Part shown: positions 28,427 through 37,092 of the stretch, piece by piece
Numbering within the stretch: position 1 is the first letter of the stretch
Layout of the letters: each line of letters begins with the position of its first letter
From: Bdellovibrionales bacterium RIFCSPHIGHO2_01_FULL_40_29
GTDB taxonomy: Bacteria; Bdellovibrionota; Bdellovibrionia; Bdellovibrionales; Bdellovibrionaceae
DNA length: 64,000 nucleotides
Assembly: GCA_001771815.1 (NCBI GenBank)
Contig: MEPU01000004.1
Coordinates: 62,001 to 126,000 of the forward strand
Reading direction: 5' to 3'
Notes under the pieces: model-generated
What the model was told of the DNA's origin: nothing
The model's database searches: none
The model's input: only the letters and a program-made list of their open reading frames with translations
Made by a program: the position numbers and the translations under genes

Positions 28427-29563
28427 TTACTTTGAATGAGTTTCCGCTTCAATAAAATCGACTTGAGCTGATTTGAAGCGTGAGACTTTCTGAAATGGCT
28501 GCCCGGAAGCGGCAGCCTCTGTTAAATACTTGATATTAAATTGCGCCAAAGCCATGGCTTTCTCTAGCAGTTTTTTGATGTACTTCATATCATTCTCATT
28601 ATACTTTTCAACATCTTGTCGAGGGATCTGAATAATAAAAAATTCTTTTTCTGACAATTGAATTTGTGCTTGCTCCATAAGTGTTAAAACGGCTTCAGGC
28701 TTTATATCAACGATATCCAAAGCGACCGACAGCAAATCTATGCTTTTTAATGATATATCTCTCGTGATCTTAAAATACTTATCATAATCAGCTGCTGAAT
28801 TCACTGTTCCACGCAGCAGCTGTTTGGCCGCAGCTGTCAAAGTATCTGCGTAGGTCACCATTTCTTCGAAGCTATAGAAAAAATCATATCCAGTGACTCC
28901 TTTTTCTTTATTCACGTACTTGATATGCACAGGATATTGATTCTTGGGCTGGTGCAAACCCTTTCGTTCTGAAGCAAACAAGGCATGACGAATCTCATGA
29001 CCTGTTACTAATGGATCTACGAATGAGTGTCGAAAAAGATCTCCGGGTTGCAAGAAAATCGCTCTTAAATTGGAATCAAATAAAGATTTAGCATTCAGCA
29101 TCTTATTTTTGAATGGAAAATAAATAAGATCGATCTTTCCTTTTTTTTGCAATCCTGATGCATAACGGTTGAGAGCCGATTGACGGCTAGGTAAAATACG
29201 AATCATTGGGTAGAGAATCTCTTTACTAGCATTTGATAATGGCTTTAGCGTCAATTCAAAATCAATTTCTTTATTCTTTAAAATTTCAGAAATCTGAGGA
29301 TAGTATTCAGTTGTTATGCGTTCGATCACCTTTTGATGCTCGAGATGAATTTCTTCAGAAGTTAAAACCAATGAACTGTTTTTTTGAATATCTTCCGTCA
29401 ATCTCTGAATTAAGTCTCCCAAGTCCTTTTCTAAAATCTCATTCTGAGACACTGCAACTTGCTGGGATTGGTTAAATAGATCTTCGCACCGAATTTGCGC
29501 GCAGACGTCTAAATGAATAACAGCGAAAATCAATAGAAATGAAATAACACCAAAAAAACGCAT
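28427..29563 (-). CDS. Secreted protein with HExxH motif, putative metallopeptidase
   Basis: Signal peptide ..DVCAQIRCEDLF; VTGHEIRHALFASERKG; downstream FFYSFEEMVTYADTL. Confidence 0.65.
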   Translation of the reverse strand: MRFFGVISFLLIFAVIHLDVCAQIRCEDLFNQSQQVAVSQNEILEKDLGDLIQRLTEDIQKNSSLVLTSEEIHLEHQKVIERITTEYYPQISEILKNKEIDFELTLKPLSNASKEILYPMIRILPSRQSALNRYASGLQKKGKIDLIYFPFKNKMLNAKSLFDSNLRAIFLQPGDLFRHSFVDPLVTGHEIRHALFASERKGLHQPKNQYPVHIKYVNKEKGVTGYDFFYSFEEMVTYADTLTAAAKQLLRGTVNSAADYDKYFKITRDISLKSIDLLSVALDIVDIKPEAVLTLMEQAQIQLSEKEFFIIQIPRQDVEKYNENDMKYIKKLLEKAMALAQFNIKYLTEAAASGQPFQKVSRFKSAQVDFIEAETHSK

Positions 29564-29674
29564 ATGATTTTACAAGTTGCAATTCTATCTCCTACATTCA
29601 AAGAGCCACATATTGTCACTTCGTCTAAATCATAACAGCTGTTAAAATAATTCAGATTTGGTAAGCTGCGCTCT

Positions 29675-30706
29675 ATGAAAAAAATTCTATTAATATTCTT
29701 GACGTCATTTTTATTTCAATTGTCCTACGCTTCAGACAACAGTGGAATCACAATTAGCGCAGTTGGCGACATTATGATGGGAACAGCCTTCCCGTCATGG
29801 TCATATCTTCCTTCAGACCAAGGACAATCTTTATTTAAACAAGCTGCACCCTATATTCAAGCGTCAGATATTCGATTTGGTAATTTCGAAGGAACATTTT
29901 TTGAGGGCACCGAACAGCAAGATGGAAAAGCAACTGGTGCAAATCGATATTTATTTAAAACTCCAACGTATTATACTGATCGTCTGGTGGACGCTGGATT
30001 TAATGTTATGAGTGTTGCAAATAATCATTCAAGAGATTTTGGATTAAGTGGTCTTGCAACAACAAAGGCCGCGCTTATAATGGCTGGAATTCAGTATGCG
30101 TCAAAAGAAGGAGATGTTGCTTACTTCACTGTTCGCAATTTAAAGATCGCACTCTTGGCTGTTGACTACAAATCAGGACCCAGAAATATTAATTATCCTC
30201 AGTCTATTTACAAAGAAATTCAAAAATTAAAAACGAAAAATCATATAGTCATTGTTTCAGTTCATGCCGGAGCCGAAGGAAATCAAGCGACTCATACACC
30301 GATGTTACAAGAGATTTTTTTAGGTGAAAAGCGTGGCAATTCCGTCGAATTTGCAAGAACTGCTGTTGATTTTGGTGCGGATGCCCTGCTTATTCATGGC
30401 CCCCATGTTCCCCGTGGAATGGAAATCTATAGAGATCGAATTATTCTGTACAGTTTAGGAAACTTTGCAACAGGAAAAGGAATCAATATCGGAGGTGTTG
30501 CTGGCCTTGCTCCGCTAGCACAATTAAAACTGAATTCAAAAGGTGAATTTCAAAAGGGCCGAATTGTATCATTCGTGCAAAACCGCGAACGAGGAACTGT
30601 ACTTGATTCTGGAGGACGCGCTTTTGAAGTTATTAAAAATTTAAGCCTTCAAGACTTTCCGGCGTCTTCACCGGTGTTTGGAATCAATGGCGAATTTAGC
30701 TATTAA
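29675..30706 (+). CDS. CapA-family (poly-gamma-glutamate-synthesis-type) metallophosphatase
   Basis: ISAVGDIMMGTAF, GNFEGTFFEG, MSVANNHSRDFG, VSVHAGAEGNQ, HGPHVPRGMEIYRDRIILYSLGNF. Confidence 0.88.
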   Translation: MKKILLIFLTSFLFQLSYASDNSGITISAVGDIMMGTAFPSWSYLPSDQGQSLFKQAAPYIQASDIRFGNFEGTFFEGTEQQDGKATGANRYLFKTPTYYTDRLVDAGFNVMSVANNHSRDFGLSGLATTKAALIMAGIQYASKEGDVAYFTVRNLKIALLAVDYKSGPRNINYPQSIYKEIQKLKTKNHIVIVSVHAGAEGNQATHTPMLQEIFLGEKRGNSVEFARTAVDFGADALLIHGPHVPRGMEIYRDRIILYSLGNFATGKGINIGGVAGLAPLAQLKLNSKGEFQKGRIVSFVQNRERGTVLDSGGRAFEVIKNLSLQDFPASSPVFGINGEFSY

Positions 30707-30728
30707 AACCATAATTATGATGCGCAAA

Positions 30729-32087
30729 TTATTGAATCACACTCATCATTTTCCAGCGCCCCTGTTTAAATCTTAAAAACAAAATACCCGAAGTAAATAC
30801 AGAATAAACAGCCGCAAAACCCCAAGCCCAAATAACTCCATTGTTCCAGTCTTTAACTAAGTAAGCTGGTAAAACCATGATAGGCCATGGGACGATCAAA
30901 GCAATTAGCGATACAAAGCGTGTATCTCCGGCACCTTTTAAAGCAAAAGAGATATTTAAATAGACGCTATCTAATAAAGTAAAAATCGCTATAATTTTTA
31001 ATAACTTCGGTGTGATGTCACTGACCTCAGCCCATAGATTTGGATTTTCATTATTTGCAAACCATGACAAGTAAAATTGAGGAATAAGTACAAAGGTCAT
31101 AGCCGCAATAGACATATACATAAGAGATATCTGAACACCCGCTATCGTCATTCGTTCCGCTAATTCTGGCTTCTTTTCACCCAAATGCTGCCCCACCAAA
31201 GTCATAACAGCCTGCGCGACACCCAGGCTTGGCAGAACAGATAACATCATGATGGTGACGGCAATGCTACTACTGGCTAATGCGGCATCACCACCTTGTG
31301 AAACTCGGCCCATAATTATTAAAAAGACAGTGAATGCCAGTCCTTCCAGGGCCCACTGCATTCCGCTAGGAAGACCAAATTTTAAAAACTGCTTTAACAA
31401 TTCAAAATTTAATCGCAGTGAAGATTTAATTTTATACTGAATTTCATTTTTCGCTGAAAATAGTAAAAATAAGCCATAAAGACCCGCTCCCAATGTAGCA
31501 ATTGAAGTTGCATAACCTGCTCCGGCCACACCCAACGAGGGAAATCCTAATTTTCCAAAAATAAGTAAATAATCAAGTATGACATTCAAGAAAAGTCCCA
31601 CAAAATTAATCCCAATGACAGCCTTAGTTTTCCCAAGACCAGTATAAAAACCACTAGCGACCGCCACTAAAGCCGTAGGCAATGCAGAATAAGCAATGGC
31701 ATCAAAATACTCGACTTCAAGTTTTTGAATCGGCACAGAGTGCCCTACCCAATTAAAAAACCAATCTGATAAAAACATCAACCCTAAAAACAAAAGACCA
31801 CCGACAATCGCCACAAAAAGTGCCTGCCAAATAGCTTCGCCAATTTTTTCTTTCTGATCAGCCCCATTGTATTGAGCAACAAATGTTGTGATATAACTCG
31901 ATGTTTGCTGCAATAAAGCCATAGGCACCCAAAACACACCCATCACGGTCATAACCGCCCCAAGCGCTTCTGTCGAATAATTACCTAAGTAAACACGGTC
32001 AATCGTCAGTTGCAAATTCCAAAAGCTATTTGCAATTATCAATGGCCAAGCAATTTCAATAATTTTTTTCCAATGGGCTTTATTCAT
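30729..32087 (-). CDS. MATE-family efflux transporter
   Basis: 12-TM pattern; AWPLIIANSFWNLQLTIDRVYLGNYSTEALGAV, GLPSGMQWALEGLAFTVFL; start could also be 32102. Confidence 0.88.
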   Translation of the reverse strand: MNKAHWKKIIEIAWPLIIANSFWNLQLTIDRVYLGNYSTEALGAVMTVMGVFWVPMALLQQTSSYITTFVAQYNGADQKEKIGEAIWQALFVAIVGGLLFLGLMFLSDWFFNWVGHSVPIQKLEVEYFDAIAYSALPTALVAVASGFYTGLGKTKAVIGINFVGLFLNVILDYLLIFGKLGFPSLGVAGAGYATSIATLGAGLYGLFLLFSAKNEIQYKIKSSLRLNFELLKQFLKFGLPSGMQWALEGLAFTVFLIIMGRVSQGGDAALASSSIAVTIMMLSVLPSLGVAQAVMTLVGQHLGEKKPELAERMTIAGVQISLMYMSIAAMTFVLIPQFYLSWFANNENPNLWAEVSDITPKLLKIIAIFTLLDSVYLNISFALKGAGDTRFVSLIALIVPWPIMVLPAYLVKDWNNGVIWAWGFAAVYSVFTSGILFLRFKQGRWKMMSVIQ

Positions 32088-32196
32088 GAAGCCATTATCC
32101 ATGACTTTTAATGGGGGTCAATTAAAGAGAGACTTAAAACAAAGCCCTGCAGCTTGGGGCTACTCTTGCATTTTTAATTTCATTTTTCATAGTGTC

Positions 32197-32766
32197 TCAT
32201 TCAGAGAACTTCAATCGTTGCGCTTGAAAAGCAATGCAACTCGAAATTAAAGTTTTTAAAAAATCACCTGGTAAAAATGGCAGAACACCGGCCGATAGTA
32301 AATTTTGCGTGGGAATAAATAATGATAGAACTGCAACACCGCATGAAAAAATAATAATACTTCCTGAAACAGCAGTCAGATATAATCGCAACCAGGACTT
32401 TGTCCAACCTTGGTCCGATAGAAAACCCATCCAGTAAGTAGCCACTGCCATTCCAATCAAGTATCCTGTCGTTGGTCCAAATGAAAAGCCAGCCTTACCC
32501 ATCGCAAAGATTGGCAACCCCAGTGCACCAAGAGCCAAATAACTAAGAATAGTCGCCAAAGCTCTCTTTCGCCCCCACATCAATGCAATCAAAGTCACTC
32601 CAAAAGTCTGACCTGTAATTGGAACTGGTGTCCACGGAAGTGGAATTGCAATCTGAGCCAACATGCTCAGACAAAGAACTCCTAAAACTACAGATAAAAC
32701 ATTTGCCTGAATTTTATTTCCTCTTTGAATAATATACTGAGGCACCAAAGCTAGCTCTTGATTCAT
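32197..32766 (-). CDS. bioY: Biotin transporter BioY
   Basis: AQIAIPLPWTPVPITGQTFGVTLIALMWGRKRALATILSYLALGALGLPIFA..GPTTGYLIGM. Confidence 0.93.
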   Translation of the reverse strand: MNQELALVPQYIIQRGNKIQANVLSVVLGVLCLSMLAQIAIPLPWTPVPITGQTFGVTLIALMWGRKRALATILSYLALGALGLPIFAMGKAGFSFGPTTGYLIGMAVATYWMGFLSDQGWTKSWLRLYLTAVSGSIIIFSCGVAVLSLFIPTQNLLSAGVLPFLPGDFLKTLISSCIAFQAQRLKFSE

Positions 32767-32838
32767 AATTTCTCCTGTTCCAGTTGTTTATCAAATGACA
32801 AGACAGCTTTAAATATAAAAAATAAAATTTTAGTACCC

Positions 32839-32861
32839 AATAGTTGAACAATTCAACTATT
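32839..32861. promoter_or_regulatory. Candidate MarR operator between bioY and the MarR-family gene
   Basis: Perfect 10-3-10 palindrome AATAGTTGAA-CAA-TTCAACTATT ending 8 bp before the MarR ATG. Confidence 0.75.
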
Positions 32862-32869
32862 ATGGTTCT

Positions 32870-33337
32870 ATGAAAATTAAATCCTATCTTCAACAAAGCC
32901 CCATCTTTTCCCTGAATGCAGCCTATGAAGCCGTCATTCCAAAACTTAACAAACAACTGAAATCGGATCATTTGAACTTGCTTCAAGGACTTGTTCTCAC
33001 CGCTCTTTTTTTCGAAGATCGATTCGATATCAATCCATCTTATTTAGCTGAGGTTTTTCAAACCAGCCGCGGAAATATGAGTCATATTCTGTCTGATTTA
33101 GAGTATCGAGGATATATCAAACGAGTTCTCAATGAAAAAGATGCTCGCGGCTTTAAAATTGAACTTAAAGCCGATGGAAGAAAAAAAGCTCTTTCTTTGA
33201 TTAAATTCTTTGACCGCCTACAAAACATATTTGAGAAAAATTTAGGATTAAGCAAATGTCAAAATACTGTTGATGGGCTTCATTCGATTTCTGAAGTTTT
33301 CACTGATTTCATTCAACATGATAGGTTTATACCTTAG
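32870..33337 (+). CDS. MarR-family transcriptional regulator
   Basis: wHTH LAEVFQTSRGNMSHILSDLEYRGYIKRVLNEKDARGFKIELKADGRKKA. Confidence 0.85.
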   Translation: MKIKSYLQQSPIFSLNAAYEAVIPKLNKQLKSDHLNLLQGLVLTALFFEDRFDINPSYLAEVFQTSRGNMSHILSDLEYRGYIKRVLNEKDARGFKIELKADGRKKALSLIKFFDRLQNIFEKNLGLSKCQNTVDGLHSISEVFTDFIQHDRFIP

Positions 33338-33406
33338 TGATTTCAATCACTTAGCTCACGCCCTAATCTGAGTTCTATTGATTTCCATTTTTTTGACCCG
33401 ACGATG

Positions 33407-33423
33407 TATTGTATGGTACAATA
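33407..33423. promoter_or_regulatory. Palindrome overlapping the predicted -10 of the nucleotidyltransferase operon
   Basis: TATTGTA-TGG-TACAATA; TTGACC at 33393-33398. Confidence 0.5.
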
Positions 33424-33429
33424 TATCAT

Positions 33430-33957
33430 ATGAAAGCTATAATCATTGAATTTGATAAATTCTTATCTGAAAAAAATTTGAATTTCAAAGCTGTTATTAT
33501 TGGTGGTGCTGCATTAAATATTTTAGATATTAGTTCTAGAAAAACCAAAGATGTCGATTGTTTAGACCCTGAAATTCCACAAGAAATAATTTTTGCTGCC
33601 AAAGATTTCGCGGAAAAATTCACAAATCTAGAGCTTGATCATAGCTGGCTCAATAATGGCCCAAAAACTCTTAAAAAAGATTTACCAAATGGATGGCGCA
33701 ATCGAATTCAACCAATTTTCCGTGGTCAATCCATAACTTTAGATGTCTTAGGAAGAGAAGATTTTCTTAAGTCAAAACTTTTTGCATACTGCGACCGATT
33801 AACTCCAGATTTTGAAGATTTAAAAGATTTGCGTCCCACTGTTTTTGAACTAAATGATGCCATAGATTGGGTCAAAAAACGAGATAGCAACTCAAATTGG
33901 CCACAACATGTCGAAAAATCTTTTTCTGTTTTAAAGAAAGCTCTTGGTCATGATTAA
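33430..33957 (+). CDS. Nucleotidyltransferase-like protein (DUF6036/AbiEii-like)
   Basis: AVIIGGAALNILDISSRKTKDVDCLDPEI resembles the GG-S-x(n)-DxD core of minimal NTases; ATG 33430. Confidence 0.7.
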   Translation: MKAIIIEFDKFLSEKNLNFKAVIIGGAALNILDISSRKTKDVDCLDPEIPQEIIFAAKDFAEKFTNLELDHSWLNNGPKTLKKDLPNGWRNRIQPIFRGQSITLDVLGREDFLKSKLFAYCDRLTPDFEDLKDLRPTVFELNDAIDWVKKRDSNSNWPQHVEKSFSVLKKALGHD

Positions 33958-34588
33958 TACTTATTCGCTCGATCAAAGACTTTATCATATTGGTTTGCAA
34001 TTATCAGGTGTTACTAAAATTAGACCAAATTCCTGGATTGATATTGAGACCACACTTCACGAAGCCACTTTAGATGTGGATTCTGATAGTCGAATATTTT
34101 CACTGCTTTGCAGCTGGGTTATTATTCATGGTGATTATGTTATAATTGAAAAACTAATGAAACTTCAAAAGAATAATTTTTCGCCCTGGCTAGTTGCGCT
34201 TGCCGTATTTGCCTCAAACCATGGATTTCATCAGTGGAAACGACTTATAAAAAAACTAAGACTAGATATAGCACTAGTAGATGTTGAACTTGCCTTAAGT
34301 GCTATATCTATCAAAGGTGAAGAACCAAATTTTAGAAAATACGGCTTTCTTATCCCCAAAGGAAGTATCAGAGCCCGATCTAGCGATGCTTTATCAACTC
34401 AACAACTAATCAAAAAAAATATACAGTATCGCAATCGTCTTTTGTATGGGGCATCATGGAGGTCTGATATTATTTCAGCAATACAAATAGGACTTAAAAC
34501 ACCTTATATAATTGCAAAAACGCTGGGCTGTTCGTATGAACCTGCTCACAGAATTTTTAAAGAATACCTTCTGGCCAGCTCTGTTTAA
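33950..34588 (+). CDS. Partner of NTase: uncharacterised protein with C-terminal wHTH-like segment
   Basis: Starts inside the NTase stop; C-terminal SAIQIGLKTPYIIAKTLGCSYEPAHRIFKEYLL looks like a DNA-binding helix pair. Confidence 0.6.
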   Translation: MINTYSLDQRLYHIGLQLSGVTKIRPNSWIDIETTLHEATLDVDSDSRIFSLLCSWVIIHGDYVIIEKLMKLQKNNFSPWLVALAVFASNHGFHQWKRLIKKLRLDIALVDVELALSAISIKGEEPNFRKYGFLIPKGSIRARSSDALSTQQLIKKNIQYRNRLLYGASWRSDIISAIQIGLKTPYIIAKTLGCSYEPAHRIFKEYLLASSV

Positions 34589-34606
34589 GCTTCGCAGCGA
34601 ACACAA

Positions 34607-34623
34607 GCGAACACTTTGTTCGC
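34607..34623. promoter_or_regulatory. Palindrome upstream of TIGR02147-type gene
   Basis: GCGAACA-CTT-TGTTCGC, with an extra GCGAACA half-site at 34597-34603. Confidence 0.5.
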
Positions 34624-34665
34624 AAATCCCTTGCCTTAATGAAAACACCTGATTAAGTTCCCCCG

Positions 34666-35478
34666 ATGCGGATTGATTACAGATCTATATTGAATGAAAT
34701 TCTTCATGAGCGGACAGCTGTTAACGCGTCCTACTCGTTAAGGTCCTATGCCCGTGACCTGAAGGTATCACCATCAACACTTTCCGAAGTCCTCAATGGC
34801 AAAAAAGGCCTTTCGCCCAAACTAGCCAGTTCTTTAGCGATCCGTTTAAAGCTTCCAGATTGGGAACAGAAATATTTTTGCGATCTGGTCTCTAAAGAGC
34901 ATGCCAAAAGTCCCCGCCTGCGTGCAGAAGCAAAAAAAAGACTGGCCAAATGTCGTCATGAAAATCATGTTCACATCCTGAACCAACGCGCAATCAAAGC
35001 CCTGACGTCGTGGATGGATCTTGCCATTCTTGAACTGACTTACATGAAGGATTTTGAAGGCACTCTTTCCTGGATTTCCAAAAAACTTCAGATTTCAACA
35101 GCTGATGTTAATTCTTCAGTCAAAAGACTGACCGAAGCAGGGCTTTTAGAAATCAACAAAGAAACAGGTCGCTGGTCAGATATTTCTCCGTTGTTTAGCT
35201 CAACAGATGGAATCCCAAATGAATCCATTCGCAATTTCCATAAAACGATATTGAATTTGGCACTTAAAAAACTTGAAAGCCCTGATCTCAAATCCAGAAC
35301 AGTCAAATCAGTTATTTTTTCTGTCTCTGCTGACAATATTCCGAAAGCACAGCAAATTTTAAATGATGCCATCGCCAAACTGGTATCACTTGCTGATAAT
35401 CCCCATCAAGAGCGCAACGAGGTCCTTTGCTTTAGCGGCCAACTTTTTTCACTTTTAAATAAAGGATCCCAAATATGA
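34666..35478 (+). CDS. TIGR02147-type regulatory protein (XRE-like HTH N-terminus)
   Basis: YRSILNEILHERTAVNASYSLRSYARDLKVSPSTLSEVLNGKKGLSPKLASSLAIRLKLPDWEQKYFCDLV; same architecture as 39911-40723. Confidence 0.85.
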   Translation: MRIDYRSILNEILHERTAVNASYSLRSYARDLKVSPSTLSEVLNGKKGLSPKLASSLAIRLKLPDWEQKYFCDLVSKEHAKSPRLRAEAKKRLAKCRHENHVHILNQRAIKALTSWMDLAILELTYMKDFEGTLSWISKKLQISTADVNSSVKRLTEAGLLEINKETGRWSDISPLFSSTDGIPNESIRNFHKTILNLALKKLESPDLKSRTVKSVIFSVSADNIPKAQQILNDAIAKLVSLADNPHQERNEVLCFSGQLFSLLNKGSQI

Positions 35479-36143
35479 CTATTTCAAAAATCATTCTTAT
35501 TATTTCAGTTTTGCTTCCATCAGTTATTTTTGCAAATGCAAAAGTCATCGGCAATGGTGGTGACCCCCTTGTTTTTGATTTTATTCATTCTGCGCGGTCT
35601 GCACTTATCAAAGTAAATAAAAATACGGACCTGGCACAAAGCATTCCACTTTTTGAGCTGAGCCGTCAGATCCAGAAGACCCGTATTATTATTTCAAACG
35701 AACCTCTTTTTGTGAGCGTCGAAGGCATTCAGCAACAGTCCGTTGCCGTCAATTATCACCATCCGGACAGAATTGTTCTGCACCGATCAGCCTGGCTTGC
35801 GATTCAAGACTCATCCGCTAAAGAAGCCCTAGCACTACATGAATATTTAAGTCTTCTTGGCTTAGAAAGTTCCGGCCGCTATGATATTTCTAAAAATCTA
35901 ACAGCCAGTTGTTATGGCCCTCAGCTGGCCCGTGATGCCATTCGTGCGCTGGCACTTATTTCAAACCGTAGTCAGATATCAGATCTTGTCGGCGGCTGCC
36001 AGAAGACAACCTGTAAGATTGCTGCCAACTATCGACAAGCACAGTATGCAGATCTGTATCACGTGACCTACGATGAAATACAATGTCGAGTCACGACCTT
36101 GACCCTTGTCACGTCAGGGATGCCAGTTCAGGATCCTATTTGA
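35475..36143 (+). CDS. Secreted protein of unknown function
   Basis: ATGA overlap with upstream regulator; signal peptide ..VIFANAKVIGNGGDPLVF. Confidence 0.75.
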   Translation: MTISKIILIISVLLPSVIFANAKVIGNGGDPLVFDFIHSARSALIKVNKNTDLAQSIPLFELSRQIQKTRIIISNEPLFVSVEGIQQQSVAVNYHHPDRIVLHRSAWLAIQDSSAKEALALHEYLSLLGLESSGRYDISKNLTASCYGPQLARDAIRALALISNRSQISDLVGGCQKTTCKIAANYRQAQYADLYHVTYDEIQCRVTTLTLVTSGMPVQDPI

Positions 36144-36217
36144 TTTGTTCCGTGACATATTGAAGAGGAAAAATCCAGCATTCACTCACATAAATAAAAT
36201 TGCTTTATCTGAGTAGT

Positions 36218-36526
36218 TCAATAATGGATCTGTGGCTCAAGCATGGTCCATTCGTTTTCCAGTATGCTTCCAACGTACCGCGAACAAAATTCTCGCCAAT
36301 CCTTTACACCACATGCTACATCTATATTTTTACGCAGCATCTTGAGTCTTCGCTCATCAACTTTATAAGATTCATTTTTTCGTTTAGATTCAGTGTCTTT
36401 GTCTCGAATGTATTTCAGAGCGTTAAAGACATCAGTATTGCTAAAGGAACTTTTAGCATTGTTATAAATTTGTATGCATCCATTCGTAATTTGTTTGCGA
36501 AAAATGAGATCAATCAACTCCAGCAA
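36218..36526 (-). CDS. Hypothetical protein, probably a fragment
   Basis: Charged soluble translation (DKDTESKRKNESYKVDERRLKMLRKNID); in-frame upstream SSWLFGRYRFL after a stop and no good ATG suggest truncation. Confidence 0.4.
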   Translation of the reverse strand: MLELIDLIFRKQITNGCIQIYNNAKSSFSNTDVFNALKYIRDKDTESKRKNESYKVDERRLKMLRKNIDVACGVKDWREFCSRYVGSILENEWTMLEPQIHY

Positions 36527-36611
36527 AAACCTGTATCTGCCAAACAGCCAACTTGACAGCTATTGCTGGCTAAATAGCGAGTCAGATCACCAGAACCCCT
36601 GAGAAGTTGCA

Positions 36612-36782
36612 TCAGATATCCAAATCCTGAAGGGATTTTTTAGATGAAGCGACTTTCTTATTTACTTCATTGATCTTCTTCATTAATTCTTCTGGCGGAG
36701 ACTGCCGACCGAGTTCCTCGAGACGTTTTGCCCATTTTCGACCAGCATTTTTCTTTGGTAAATTTACTTTTTTTTGCTCCAT
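36612..36782 (-). CDS. Small basic protein, 56 aa
   Basis: MEQKKVNLPKKNAGRKWAKRLEELGRQSPPEELMKKINEVNKKVASSKKSLQDLDI; AGGA upstream; below ORF-track size limit. Confidence 0.45.
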   Translation of the reverse strand: MEQKKVNLPKKNAGRKWAKRLEELGRQSPPEELMKKINEVNKKVASSKKSLQDLDI

Positions 36783-37092
36783 AAAAGATTCCTACTCTAC
36801 TTTGTTGTACCACACCCCGATTGCCCACCTAACTACCTGATATCACTATATTAGTAGATTTGGGTTCAGACTTTTACCGCAATGTCCGTAATACGGTTCA
36901 AAAATCTATCGAGATCGGCATTGCATCACCAATACAATGATGAAATAAACATGATGCAAATCAAGCGGATCAAATTTTTAAAAACACTTCCAGCTGTTTT
37001 TGAATATGACTTAATGTTTTCTGCCAATACTCTACCGTCGTGATGTGAATTCATCCGTGACATCTCAAGTGCGGTATCAGTAAACTTAACGC

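Noticed and set aside
32143-32161. AGCCC...GGGCT hairpin downstream of bioY as terminator
   Set aside because: Short stem and interrupted T-run (TTGTTTT); too weak to list.
36200-36556. Plus-strand 118-aa ORF
   Set aside because: Overlaps the minus ORF 36218-36526; the plus translation is Phe/Ser/Ile-rich with shadow-like composition.
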